Positions 8,287-17,095 are shown, counted from the stretch's first letter. The stretch: 64,000 bases of DNA from Peristeroidobacter agariperforans (GCF_004138335.1 NZ_RYFW01000001.1:1550001-1614000), one strand, 5' to 3'. Notes: a model not told the origin generated them from the sequence alone. A program made the numbers and translations.

Positions 8287-11200
8287 ATGTTCAGCGAATT
8301 CTTCCGTTTCGAGCTGCGTTATCAGCTGCGCTCGCCGTTGCCCTGGGTCGTGGCGCTGGTGTTCGCGCTGATGGCGTTTGCCGCGACCACCAGCGACATG
8401 ATCACGATTGGCGAGGGCATCGGCAATGCCAATCGCAACGCGCCTTACGTCATCCTGACGTTCCTCGATGTGTTCTCGACACTCGGCCTGTTCGTCGCGG
8501 TTGCGCTGATCGCGCAGCCCTTGCTGCGTGATTTCGAACTCGGCACCGAGGAGCTGTTCTTCAGCAAGCCGCTGAACAAGGCGACCTATCTGTGGGGCAG
8601 GTTCGCCGCGGGCTCGTTCATGGCGTTGATCGTCATGATCATCACCGCATTGGGCATGATGCTCGGCTCAGTCATGCCGTGGATCGATCCGCAGCGGCTC
8701 GGGCCATTCTCGCTAGCGCCATATCTGTGGGGCTTCGGCGTCATGATCGTTCCGAATCTGCTGTTCAGCGGCGCGCTGCTGGCATTGCTCGCGGTGACGA
8801 CGCGACGGTTGTTGTTCGTGTTCATCGGAGTGATTGCGTTCGTAGCGTTGTGGTCGATCTCCGGCGCACTCACCACGGACATCCAATACAAGACGATCTC
8901 CGCGCTGATCGATCCGCTCGGCGGCGAGTCCATCGCGCAGGTGATGCGCTACTGGTCGGTGGCCGAGCGCAACGCGCAGTTGCCGGAGCTGAGCGGCCTG
9001 GTGTTGTCGAATCGCTTGATCTGGGCCGGCGTCGCGGTGGTGTTTCTGGTGGCGACGCAATTGCTGTTCAGGCCGCAGCGGCAGCGGGCGAAGAAACGTT
9101 GGTGGCAGCGCTCGCGCAAGAGCGAAGAGACGCCGGTCAGTGCGCCACGATCTATCGCCAACGCGCCAGCGACGCCGCGATCATTCGACGCGGCGACCGC
9201 CTTCGGTCAATTCATTCATCTCGCGTGGTTCGACACAAAGTCGGTGCTGCGGAGCATTCCGTTCCTGGTCCTGCTGGCGTTCGGCCTGTTCAATTATCTG
9301 GGCAGCTCGCTCGCGATCGACAACACGTTCGGCACGCCCATCTATCCGGTTACGGCGCTGATGATGCAGTCGATGCAGGGCAGCTATCAGTTCCTGCTGA
9401 TCATCATCGTCACATTCTACGCGGGCGATGTGTTGTGGCGTGAGCGTGACGCCAAGCTTGCCGAAGTGACCGACTCGTTGCCGGTGCCGAATTGGGTGCC
9501 GCTTTTGTCAAAGCTCGGCGCGATCACCGCGGTCGTCGTTGCCTTTGTTGGGTTCGGCGTGCTGGCGGCGATCGGCTATCAGTTGTGGCACGGTTATACG
9601 AACCTCGAACCGCTGGTCTATTTGCAGGCCGCCTTCATCGATGCCTGGCCCTGGGTGTTGATGGGTGCGCTGGCGCTGTTCCTGCAAGTGGTCAGCAATC
9701 AGAAGTTCATCGGCTATCTGCTGCTCATCCTGGTGTTGCTCGCCCAGATCGTGCTGGGCCAGATCGGCTACGAGCACAACTTGTATCTCTACGGTGGCGC
9801 GCCGGTCATGACGTACTCGGACATGAATGGGTACGGGCACCTGCTGCAGCCGTACGCGTGGTTCCAAACGTACTGGACACTGTTCGCCGCGATTCTGATC
9901 GTGCTCGCGAACGCATTCTGGGTGCGCGGGACGGCGTCCAATTGGAGTCGTCGTTGGCGCGACGCGTTGCGCAGCCTGCGCGGTCCGCAGACCGCAGTGC
10001 TTGCCAGCCTGGCGCTGGCGTTCGTCGTCACGGGCGGTTGGATTTTCTATAACACCAATGTCATCAACGAGTATCTGCCTGAGGATGCGGCGCTGGATCG
10101 GCAGGCGCGCGTGGAGAAGGAATATCGGCAATTCAAGGATCTGCCACAGCCTCGGGTCCTCGATGTGCGCGCCGACGTGGATATCTATCCCGAGGAGCGC
10201 CGCTCGGTCATACGGGGTCACTATCGGCTGACCAACAAACACGACGTGGCGATTCCCGAGTTGCACGTGTACACGAACGTCAACTCGACCATCGAGGTGA
10301 CCAAGCCCGCCGACTTGGTCCTGAAGAAGGAAGATCGCGAAGCCGGCGTGCGGATCTATGCACTGCGCGAGCCTCTGGCGCCCGGCGCCGCGCTCGATTT
10401 CGACTTCGTCCTCGAGCGCGCGGAACGAGGCTTCACCAACAGCGGCATGCCAGCGTCGACCGGCGCGGGCGACTTGCGCTCGACGCTCAATGCGAACGGC
10501 ACGTTCTTCAACAGCAATGAGATGCCGCATTTCGGCTACGACGAGTCGCGTCAGATCCTGGATCGAAACGAACGTCGCAAGCGCGACCTGGGCGACGTGC
10601 CGCGCAAGGCGAAGCTGGAAGACGAGCATGCCCGCGGCACCATGGGCATCGTGGATTCCGACTGGATCAACTTTGAAGCGACGGTGAGCACCAGTGCGGA
10701 TCAGATCGCGCTGGCGCCGGGCTATCTGCAGCGCGAGTGGACCGAGAACGGCCGGCGCTATTTCCATTACAAGATGGATCGGCCGATGCTGCCGTTCTAT
10801 TGCTTCCTGTCGGCGCGCTGGGAGGTGAAGCGCGGCGAGTGGCACGGCTTGCCCATCGAGGTCTATCACGATCCCAAGCACGCTTATAACGTCGAGCGGA
10901 TGATCGATGCGACCCGCAAGTCGCTCGACTACTTCACGACCAACTTCTCGCCGTATCAGCACCATCAGGTTCGCATCCTGGAGTTCCCGCGTTATGCGAG
11001 ATTCGCGCAGAGCTTCGCGAACACCATTCCGTTCTCGGAGAGCATCGGCTTCATCGCCGATCTCACCGATCCCGACAGCATCGATTATGTGTTCTATGTG
11101 ACCGCACACGAGATGGCGCACCAATGGTGGGGCCATCAAGTCATCGGTGCGGACGTGCAGGGCCAGACCATGCTGATGGAGTCGCTGTCGCAGTACTCGG

Positions 11201-11940
11201 CGCTCATGGTCATGGAAAAGGAATACGGGCGCGAGCACATGCGCCGCTTCCTCAAGTACGAGTTGGATCGGTATCTGCGCGGTCGCGGCGGCGAGCTGAT
11301 CGAAGAGCTGCCGCTGATGCGCGTCGAGGATCAGCAGTACATCCACTACGGCAAGGGATCGGTGGTGCTGTATCGCCTGCGTGATGAAATTGGCGAGGAG
11401 AATCTCAATCGTGCGCTGGCGAACTACATCCGCGACAAGGCGTATCAGCAGGCGCCGTACACGACGACGCTCGAGCTGGTCGATTACATTCGCGCCCAGA
11501 CGACGACTGACAAATATCCGGTGATCGACGAGCTGTTGGCCAAGATCGTGTTCTATGACAACCGCGTGGTGTCGGCGTCGGTGAGCCCGCGCAATGGCAA
11601 GTACGATGTGACCATTGAATACGAAATGGCCAAGCACGAAAGCGACGGCGCGGGGCGCGAGACGAATCTCGCGTTGGACGATTGGATCGAGGTCGGCGTG
11701 TTCGCGCGTGATGAAGATGAGAGCGAGAGTACGGAGAAGCCGCTCTATCTGGAGCGCAAGCGAATCACGCAGCCCCGCGGCCAGTTCACGATGACGGTGG
11801 ACGCGATGCCCTACGAAGTCGGCTTCGATCCGTATAACAAGCTGATCGATCGCGTGCCGGACGACAATCGCAAGACTGTGGAGCTCGGGAATGAAACGCC
11901 GGCGCCAGCCGCTGAGGCTGCGGCGCCGGGCAAGACTTGA
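8287..11940 (+). CDS. ABC-2 permease fused to M1-family aminopeptidase
   Basis: 1217 residues. The first about 600 form two ABC-2-type permease halves: six hydrophobic spans, then a basic linker (about 270-310), then a second membrane block starting near residue 330 (IPFLVLLAFGLFNYLG) and ending about residue 585 (ASLALAFVVTGGWIFY). The remainder is a periplasmic-facing zinc metallopeptidase of the M1 (gluzincin) type: HEMAHQWWGH at 941-950 and the third ligand Glu965 in MESLSQY, spaced one residue longer than the textbook HExxH-18-E but as expected for this fused subfamily. The upstream gene supplies the ATPase. Such fusions are known in databases but their substrate is unknown; export of a peptide or peptidase-coupled signalling is inference. 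ATG 8287 follows GGGAG. Confidence 0.93.
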   Translation: MFSEFFRFELRYQLRSPLPWVVALVFALMAFAATTSDMITIGEGIGNANRNAPYVILTFLDVFSTLGLFVAVALIAQPLLRDFELGTEELFFSKPLNKATYLWGRFAAGSFMALIVMIITALGMMLGSVMPWIDPQRLGPFSLAPYLWGFGVMIVPNLLFSGALLALLAVTTRRLLFVFIGVIAFVALWSISGALTTDIQYKTISALIDPLGGESIAQVMRYWSVAERNAQLPELSGLVLSNRLIWAGVAVVFLVATQLLFRPQRQRAKKRWWQRSRKSEETPVSAPRSIANAPATPRSFDAATAFGQFIHLAWFDTKSVLRSIPFLVLLAFGLFNYLGSSLAIDNTFGTPIYPVTALMMQSMQGSYQFLLIIIVTFYAGDVLWRERDAKLAEVTDSLPVPNWVPLLSKLGAITAVVVAFVGFGVLAAIGYQLWHGYTNLEPLVYLQAAFIDAWPWVLMGALALFLQVVSNQKFIGYLLLILVLLAQIVLGQIGYEHNLYLYGGAPVMTYSDMNGYGHLLQPYAWFQTYWTLFAAILIVLANAFWVRGTASNWSRRWRDALRSLRGPQTAVLASLALAFVVTGGWIFYNTNVINEYLPEDAALDRQARVEKEYRQFKDLPQPRVLDVRADVDIYPEERRSVIRGHYRLTNKHDVAIPELHVYTNVNSTIEVTKPADLVLKKEDREAGVRIYALREPLAPGAALDFDFVLERAERGFTNSGMPASTGAGDLRSTLNANGTFFNSNEMPHFGYDESRQILDRNERRKRDLGDVPRKAKLEDEHARGTMGIVDSDWINFEATVSTSADQIALAPGYLQREWTENGRRYFHYKMDRPMLPFYCFLSARWEVKRGEWHGLPIEVYHDPKHAYNVERMIDATRKSLDYFTTNFSPYQHHQVRILEFPRYARFAQSFANTIPFSESIGFIADLTDPDSIDYVFYVTAHEMAHQWWGHQVIGADVQGQTMLMESLSQYSALMVMEKEYGREHMRRFLKYELDRYLRGRGGELIEELPLMRVEDQQYIHYGKGSVVLYRLRDEIGEENLNRALANYIRDKAYQQAPYTTTLELVDYIRAQTTTDKYPVIDELLAKIVFYDNRVVSASVSPRNGKYDVTIEYEMAKHESDGAGRETNLALDDWIEVGVFARDEDESESTEKPLYLERKRITQPRGQFTMTVDAMPYEVGFDPYNKLIDRVPDDNRKTVELGNETPAPAAEAAAPGKT

Positions 11941-11946
11941 ACGATC

Positions 11947-11975
11947 GCCGGCGCGGCTTTCTAAGCCACGCCGGC
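11947..11975. terminator. Long hairpin between convergent permease-peptidase and pirin genes
   Basis: GCCGGCGCGGCT (11947-11958), 5-nt loop, AGCCACGCCGGC (11964-11975): a 12-bp stem with one mismatch, extended by CGATC/GATCG on the outside. It fills the gap between the stop at 11940 and the minus-strand stop at 11984. No U-tract; bidirectional termination or transcript protection is inferred. Confidence 0.5.
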
Positions 11976-11983
11976 TCGATCGG

Positions 11984-12907
11984 TCAGGTCCGCGGCGGGA
12001 TCAACCCAAAGCGTCCGCTCTGATAATCGCGGAACGCCTGTTCGATCTGCTCGCGCGTGTTCATCACGAACGGGCCATAGCGCGCCACCGGCTCGTTCAA
12101 CGGCTTTCCCGACAGCAACAGGATGTCGGCTGGGCCGGTCTCATCGGCGCTCACGCCGAGCTTCACTGAGTCGCCCGAACCGAGCAGCGCCGCCTGGCCC
12201 TCGCCGACCTCGCGCCGATCGCTGCCGATCGTCGCCTTGCCTTTGAAGACATACAGCAAGCCACTCTGCTCAGCCGGCACCGACTGCAACAGCTCGCCGC
12301 CGGGCTGGATCGTGAAATGCAGCATCTGAATCGGCACCCGCGTGTCGATGCGCGCCGCCTTGCCCAGCGATTCACCGGCAATGACCCGGACGTGCACGCG
12401 ACCATCAGCTGTCGTGGCCTGCGGAATGTCCGAGGCACGTAAGGTCTGATACCGCGGCGTCATCATCTTGTCGACGGCCGGCAGGTTCACCCAGATCTGG
12501 AAACCTTCCTGATTGCCGCCTTCGCGATGGAAGCGCTCGGTCGGCATCTCGGAATGAATCACTCCGCCGCCGGCGGTCATCCACTGCACGTCGCCCGGAC
12601 GCAGCACGTCGGCATTGCCGAACGAGTCGCGATGCTCATTCTCGCCGGCGAGCACATAGGTTACGGTTTCGAAGCCGCGATGCGGATGGTCGGGCGCGCC
12701 CAACGGGCCGCCCGGCGGCCACTGCACCGGGCCGAGATGATCGATCAGCAGGAACGGATCGAAGTGGCTGAAGCCGGCGATGGGAAACGGCCGACGCACC
12801 GGGAAGCCGCCGCCTTCGATGGTGCTCACGGACTGCACCACCCGGGCGACGCGCCGTTGGGCGGCCTGGGGAGGGGTGTTTGAGGCTAACGGGTTGATGG
12901 CGTACAT
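11984..12907 (-). CDS. Pirin family protein
   Basis: 307-residue bicupin. The N-terminal cupin has the pirin metal site pattern: HPHRGFETVTYVL near residue 60, then GGGVIHSEMP near 103 (His and Glu ligands). The C-terminal half holds the second cupin. Bacterial pirins act as quercetin 2,3-dioxygenases in a few tested cases (YhhW) or have regulatory roles; the natural substrate here cannot be told. ATG 12907 is preferred over in-frame starts 33 and 63 nt upstream because AGGAT lies at proper distance and the family N-terminus aligns there. Monocistronic. Confidence 0.92.
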   Translation of the reverse strand: MYAINPLASNTPPQAAQRRVARVVQSVSTIEGGGFPVRRPFPIAGFSHFDPFLLIDHLGPVQWPPGGPLGAPDHPHRGFETVTYVLAGENEHRDSFGNADVLRPGDVQWMTAGGGVIHSEMPTERFHREGGNQEGFQIWVNLPAVDKMMTPRYQTLRASDIPQATTADGRVHVRVIAGESLGKAARIDTRVPIQMLHFTIQPGGELLQSVPAEQSGLLYVFKGKATIGSDRREVGEGQAALLGSGDSVKLGVSADETGPADILLLSGKPLNEPVARYGPFVMNTREQIEQAFRDYQSGRFGLIPPRT

Positions 12908-13096
12908 GGCTTTATCCTGCCACCTTTCATGGAGGCGCATCTGCGCGCCGCAAGGCATGACAGTTATCACGGCGCGTCATGATCGCGGGGGCAAGTCGTC
13001 CGATGGCGACCTGCTGTGTTCGGGGCGGCGACGCGTTAATCTCCCTCTCTTTAACATAGCGACCGAGCGCTCCCGGCGCCGCACCCGAGGTTCTCG

Positions 13097-13528
13097 ATGA
13101 CCGTCAAAATGCTGGTCAATATCGACGTGGACGATTTGGCCAAGGCCACCGATTTCTATTGCAAAGCTTTCAACCTGCACGTCGGCCGGCGTTTCGGCGC
13201 GGACGCGGTCGAGCTGCTCGGCGGCACTTCGCCCATCTATCTGCTGGTGAAGCCGAACGGCACGACGGCGTCGGCGACCAGCCGACACCTGCGTTCGTAC
13301 GCCCGGCACTGGACCCCTGTGCACCTGGACTTCGTGGTCGAGGAAATCGAAGGCGCGCTGGACCGCGCCCGCAATGCCGGCGCCCGGCTCGAGACCCAGG
13401 TCAAGACCAATAACTGGGGCAAGATCGCCATGCTCGCCGACCCCTTCGGCCACGGCATCTGCCTGATCGAATTCGTCGGCAAGGGCTACGACGAGATCGC
13501 CACCGGCCACGAGCAGAAGCATCGGTGA
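13097..13528 (+). CDS. VOC (glyoxalase/bleomycin-resistance/dioxygenase) family protein
   Basis: 143 residues forming two beta-alpha-beta-beta-beta modules. Module one starts KMLVNIDVDDLAKATDFYCKAF and module two HWTPVHLDFVVEEIEGALDRA, ending ADPFGHGICLIEFVGKGYDE, the typical metal-ligand containing tail of the fold. Substrate unknown. ATG 13097 follows GAGG. The next gene begins 4 nt after its stop, so the two are one transcription unit. Confidence 0.88.
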   Translation: MTVKMLVNIDVDDLAKATDFYCKAFNLHVGRRFGADAVELLGGTSPIYLLVKPNGTTASATSRHLRSYARHWTPVHLDFVVEEIEGALDRARNAGARLETQVKTNNWGKIAMLADPFGHGICLIEFVGKGYDEIATGHEQKHR

Positions 13529-13532
13529 TGTC

Positions 13533-13913
13533 ATGGCATTGGTGTGCTGGAAATGCGGCGCCTCCCTGGCAGAGCTCACCCTGCCTTTGCGCCGCCTCGA
13601 AGAATGCCGCCAATGCCACGCCGAACTGCACGTTTGCAAACTCTGCGAGTGGTACAGCCTCAGCGTAGCGAAACACTGCCGCGAGACTGTGGCTGAGGAA
13701 GTGAAGGACAAGGAACGGGCGAACTTCTGCGACTACTTCAAGCCCCGCGAAGACGCGTACTCGGCGAAGAGCACGGACGCTGCGTCGAAGGCACAGGCGG
13801 AGTTGGACGCGTTGTTCGGCGGCGGTTCTAAGAAGTCAGATGCGCCTGCCGAGCCATCTGCCGCTGAGAAAGCTCGCGCCGAGCTCGAAGCGCTGTTTGG
13901 TCAGAAGAAATAG
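13533..13913 (+). CDS. Small Cys-rich (zinc-ribbon-like) protein of unknown function
   Basis: 126 residues. The first 70 residues contain eight cysteines arranged as CxxC (CWKC), CxxC (CRQC), CxxC (CKLC) and two single Cys (KHC, FCDYF), consistent with two zinc sites. The C-terminal part is a low-complexity, Ala/Lys-rich tail with a duplicated motif, AELDALFGG and AELEALFGQ. It is cytoplasmic (no signal peptide). Coupled to the VOC gene (4-nt gap). I recognise this only as a conserved uncharacterised proteobacterial family. Confidence 0.85.
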   Translation: MALVCWKCGASLAELTLPLRRLEECRQCHAELHVCKLCEWYSLSVAKHCRETVAEEVKDKERANFCDYFKPREDAYSAKSTDAASKAQAELDALFGGGSKKSDAPAEPSAAEKARAELEALFGQKK

Positions 13914-13919
13914 TCAGTC

Positions 13920-14828
13920 TTATTCCGCCGGCGGCGGATGCACGTCGTGCGACGCTTGAGCCTCCTTCTCCAGCCACTGCATGACGCCGGCAACCATCGG
14001 GTCATTCAACCGTCGCGGTAAGCACACCGCGTAGATCGAATACTCCGACGTCACTTCGTTCTCAAAAACCTTGACCAATCGTCCGGACACCAGGTCCGCC
14101 GCAGCGAAGACCTCCGACGCGATCGCCACGCCCTGGCCGGCGAGTGCCGCCTGAAGCATGGAATTGCGATCGCCACAGACGATGCCACGGCGAGGGTCGA
14201 TGCCTTTGGCGCCGACGGCTTCGAGCCAGCGGGTCCAGGAGCGATGTGAGTCATCGTGAAGCAGGGTGAAATAGCGCAGGTCGCTAATCGTTTTCAACGA
14301 AGGGCCGCCCTTCAGCAGGCTGGGCGCGCACACCACGATCTCCCGGGGCTGAAACAGCGGCACGACGTGCAACCCCGGGTAGTGCCCGCGGCCGAAACGA
14401 ATGCCGATGTCCACATCGTCGCGCGCAAAATCCACCAGTTGCGCACTCGTCATCACTTGAAGATCGACTTCCGGGAACAACATAGAGAACGAGCGTACGC
14501 GGGGCATCAGCCAGCGCGCGTTGAAAGAAGAGAAAGTCGAAATGGTCAGCTTCCGCCGCACGGTCGGCGTCGATACATCCTCGAGTGCACTAGCCAGCCG
14601 GTCGAACGCGGCACGGGTTCCCTCCGCCAGGAGCGCACCCTGAGCCGTCAACCTTAAGCCCCGCGGCAAGCGCTCAAACAGCTTCACCCCGAGTCGCTCC
14701 TCGAGCTGCTTTACCTGCCGGCTTACCGCCGCGTGGGTCACGTTCATTTCTTCGGCGGCGGCGCTCAGGTTCAGGTTCCGGGCGGCCACATCGAAGGCCC
14801 GCAGGGGGCCGACTGGAATGCGCTTCAT
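13920..14828 (-). CDS. LysR-type transcriptional regulator (GcvA-like)
   Basis: 302 residues. Winged helix-turn-helix at the N-terminus (PLRAFDVAARNLNLSAAAEE, then HAAVSRQVKQLEERLG), followed by a periplasmic-binding-protein-like effector domain from about residue 95. The LRAFDVAAR and FERLPRGLRLT segments resemble GcvA-type regulators. Divergent from the micro-ORF operon starting at 14962; the 133-nt intergenic region holds an inverted repeat with T-N11-A geometry (14886-14902). Its target is therefore most likely that operon. The convergent Cys-rich gene ends 6 nt away. Confidence 0.92.
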   Translation of the reverse strand: MKRIPVGPLRAFDVAARNLNLSAAAEEMNVTHAAVSRQVKQLEERLGVKLFERLPRGLRLTAQGALLAEGTRAAFDRLASALEDVSTPTVRRKLTISTFSSFNARWLMPRVRSFSMLFPEVDLQVMTSAQLVDFARDDVDIGIRFGRGHYPGLHVVPLFQPREIVVCAPSLLKGGPSLKTISDLRYFTLLHDDSHRSWTRWLEAVGAKGIDPRRGIVCGDRNSMLQAALAGQGVAIASEVFAAADLVSGRLVKVFENEVTSEYSIYAVCLPRRLNDPMVAGVMQWLEKEAQASHDVHPPPAE

Positions 14829-14885
14829 GGCAGTCGCAAGGATGGCTTCTGATATGACGTTAGATCATAGATCAAGAACACAAAG

Positions 14886-14902
14886 TATCGCTATTCGCGA
14901 TA
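14886..14902. promoter_or_regulatory. Inverted repeat, candidate LysR-type operator
   Basis: TATCGC-TATTC-GCGATA, a perfect 6-bp inverted repeat with 5-nt spacer, in the intergenic region between the divergent LysR gene and the micro-ORF operon. Contains the T-N11-A core expected of LysR-type binding sites. Confidence 0.45.
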
Positions 14903-14961
14903 AATGGCCAGGATCACACTACGCCTCCATGACCGAGATGCATATCTCAACGGAGGTTTTT

Positions 14962-15165
14962 ATGGACGAGTACCTGTTCATGACCCTGGCCAAGTTGAAA
15001 GCCGACCGTCTGAAACTCGAACGGGAACAGCGCGCTAGCGCGCCCGACCCGGAGCAACCCGGCCTGGACGAGCAGCTCCGCCTGGATTGGGCCGAGCCGG
15101 TCGAGACGCATCGGCATTCGGCTCGTTGGTTTTCGCAACAACCCCTCTGGAGGGAACAGTCATGA
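14962..15165 (+). CDS. Hypothetical protein, first gene of micro-ORF operon
   Basis: 67 residues, hydrophilic, no signal or membrane span: a short helical N-terminus (DEYLFMTLAKLKADRLKLERE) then a Pro/Asp-rich tail. ATG 14962 is preceded by an excellent GGAGG (14952-14956) at 5-nt spacing. Its TGA overlaps the ATG of the next gene (ATGA), showing translational coupling. Family not recognised. Divergent from a LysR gene that probably controls it. Confidence 0.6.
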   Translation: MDEYLFMTLAKLKADRLKLEREQRASAPDPEQPGLDEQLRLDWAEPVETHRHSARWFSQQPLWREQS

Positions 15166-15365
15166 ATACGAGAACAGCACTGACACTGGCAGCGGCGGTG
15201 GTCATCAACGTGACCGCATTGGCCGCCTGGGAATGGAACGTCACCGAGGCGGTCACGCCGGCCGGTGAAGTCACCGTCACCCAGATCGAGGAGCCGGCCC
15301 AGGTGGCGTCATTGACGCAGGCCCGGGCCGACGGTCAGCTCGTGCAGACGACTCACAGTCTGTAA
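15162..15365 (+). CDS. Small exported/membrane-anchored hypothetical protein
   Basis: 67 residues. The N-terminal 22 residues (NTRTALTLAAAVVINVTALA) form a signal peptide or single membrane anchor; the rest is short, Thr/Val/Glu-rich and would lie outside the cytoplasmic membrane. Start overlaps the stop of the preceding ORF by ATGA; AGGGA precedes it. Function not recognised. Confidence 0.6.
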   Translation: MNTRTALTLAAAVVINVTALAAWEWNVTEAVTPAGEVTVTQIEEPAQVASLTQARADGQLVQTTHSL

Positions 15366-15396
15366 CGATTTTGCATTTGGAACGGAGGAGAGCGCC

Positions 15397-15522
15397 ATGA
15401 CCTTCGTAATTGTCACTTTCACCGCATCGCTGATTCTCAACCTGGTCGTGTTGGCCTTGTTGAAGATCGGTCTGCAAGGCAACGGGTCGGCCGGAGAGTT
15501 TTCCGGCCGACTGCCGTGCTGA
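15397..15522 (+). CDS. 41-residue membrane micro-protein
   Basis: ATG 15397 with GGAGGAG directly upstream, stop TGA 15520-15522. The peptide has one hydrophobic helix (VIVTFTASLILNLVVLALL, residues 4-22) followed by a Gly-rich 17-residue tail ending in Cys. The strong ribosome site, location 31 nt after the previous stop, and coherent membrane helix argue that it is translated. Third member of the micro-ORF operon; function unknown. Converges with the MocR gene 37 nt away. Confidence 0.55.
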   Translation: MTFVIVTFTASLILNLVVLALLKIGLQGNGSAGEFSGRLPC

Positions 15523-15559
15523 ACGATCGCTCGATGCACCGATGCGCGCCGTCGCCCGC

Positions 15560-16996
15560 TCAAGCCGCCTTGGCGATTCCTGCCACCAGCCGGCCGAGTT
15601 TTTCGATGGCGCGCTCGATGGTCGCCGTCCACAGCATGCCGCAGCTGATGCGGATGTAATTGCGATAGTCCGCCTTCGCGGAGAACACCAGCCCGGGCGC
15701 GATGCCGATGCGGCTGGCCAGGGCGGTACGAAACAACTCCACGCCATCCACGCCTGCGGGCAATTCGATCCACAGCACGATGCCGCCACTCGGGCGCGCG
15801 ACGCGGGTCCCCGGCGGGAAGTAACGAATGATTGCATCGACCGCGCTCTGCGAATTCGCAGCGAGTGTGGTGCGCACCCGGCGCAGATACCGGTCGTATC
15901 CGCCGCTCGCGTAGTAGCGGGCGAGCACCAACTGCTGCAATGTCGGGCAGGCGACGGACGAGAAGAATTTGGCGCGCGCGATATCGGCATGAAACTGCGG
16001 CGTAACCGCCCAGCCGATGCGATAGCCGAGCGCGATGGTTTTGGACACCGAGCCGCAGGTGATCACCAGGCCCGCGTCGTCATACGCACGCAACGACGTC
16101 GGGCGAGTATTGCCATAGTGCAGATCGCCGTAGATGTCATCTTCGATGATGGGTACTTCGGCGGCGCTGAGGATCGCCACGATCTCGCGCTTGGCATCGT
16201 CCGGCGTGACGCTGCCGGTGGGATTGTTGAAGTTCGGCATCAGCACGGCCGCGGCCAGCCGCGTCGTTCGCGCAATGTTTCGGACGGCGTCGACATCGAT
16301 GCCGGTGCTGGTGTGGTTGGGCACCTCGACCACTTTCAGTCCCAGGTACTCGACGACTTGCAACACGCCGAAGTAGGTCGGCGACTCCACCAGCACGGTG
16401 TCGCCGGCCTTGCACAACACCTGCAACGACATGGTGATGGCATCCATCGTGCCGCTGGTGATCACGACGTGCGCAGGATCGGCGGGCGCGCCGGCGAACG
16501 TCATGCGCTTGGCGACCTGTCGGCGCAGCTCCTCGTGACCGGGCGGCAGCAAACATTCGCCGGCGTGAGCAGGATGGTCGCGCAACACTTCGCGAATCAG
16601 GTTGTTGAGCCGTTGATTCGGATACAGCGTCGGCGACGTGAACGCGCCGTTGAGCTGCAGGATGTCCGGTCTCGCCAGCGCTTCACGACAAGTGTCGAGC
16701 GTTTCCGCCGCGATGGAGGTCGGTCGCCTGGAGCGGCTGACCTTGGGGCGGGGCGGCGGCACGGCGGCGCGCATCGGCGGGCGGACATAGAAACCCGACT
16801 GCGGCCGCGCTTCGATCAATCCGATGTTTTCCAGGTGCAGATACGCCTGCACCACTGTCGAGATGCTGACCTTCGCCGTGCGGCTCATGGAACGCACCGA
16901 AGGAATGCGCTCATTGCCGCGCAAGGCGCCGCTCGCGATCTGCGCTTCGACCAGGCGCGCGACGCGTTCGTAGAGCAGCGGTTCTTCGGCAGACAT
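15560..16996 (-). CDS. MocR-type (GntR helix-turn-helix plus aminotransferase fold) regulator
   Basis: 478 residues. N-terminal GntR winged helix (LYERVARLVEAQIASGALRGNERIPSVRSM broken across residues 6-40, followed by STVVQAYLHLE), linker, then a class-I aminotransferase domain; the PLP-binding Lys lies in CGSVSKTIALGYRIGW. Such proteins use PLP or amino compounds as effectors and act as dual regulators. ATG 16996 is chosen because GAGG lies about 8 nt upstream; an in-frame TTG is 12 nt earlier. Divergent from the EamA exporter at 17096, its probable target, with an inverted-repeat operator in between. Confidence 0.93.
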   Translation of the reverse strand: MSAEEPLLYERVARLVEAQIASGALRGNERIPSVRSMSRTAKVSISTVVQAYLHLENIGLIEARPQSGFYVRPPMRAAVPPPRPKVSRSRRPTSIAAETLDTCREALARPDILQLNGAFTSPTLYPNQRLNNLIREVLRDHPAHAGECLLPPGHEELRRQVAKRMTFAGAPADPAHVVITSGTMDAITMSLQVLCKAGDTVLVESPTYFGVLQVVEYLGLKVVEVPNHTSTGIDVDAVRNIARTTRLAAAVLMPNFNNPTGSVTPDDAKREIVAILSAAEVPIIEDDIYGDLHYGNTRPTSLRAYDDAGLVITCGSVSKTIALGYRIGWAVTPQFHADIARAKFFSSVACPTLQQLVLARYYASGGYDRYLRRVRTTLAANSQSAVDAIIRYFPPGTRVARPSGGIVLWIELPAGVDGVELFRTALASRIGIAPGLVFSAKADYRNYIRISCGMLWTATIERAIEKLGRLVAGIAKAA

Positions 16997-17040
16997 AAGC
17001 CACCTCAACTGTATTGGTCGTGGGTCAGTCTACCTGAGTC

Positions 17041-17071
17041 TGTACTGCTTGCCAGTACCGGCTAGAGTACA
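17041..17071. promoter_or_regulatory. Candidate MocR operator (repeated GTAC half-sites)
   Basis: GTACTG-CTTGC-CAGTAC (17042-17058), a perfect inverted repeat, followed by a third half-site GAGTACA ending at 17071. Lies in the 99-nt gap between divergent MocR and EamA genes. Repeated half-sites are usual for MocR regulators. Confidence 0.5.
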
Positions 17072-17095
17072 CAGCCGACCCAAAGGATTTTCTTC

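Noticed and set aside
9508..11637. 709-codon minus-strand frame opposite the permease-peptidase gene
   Set aside because: Composition and position show it to be an antisense shadow; the plus strand has clear M1 motifs.
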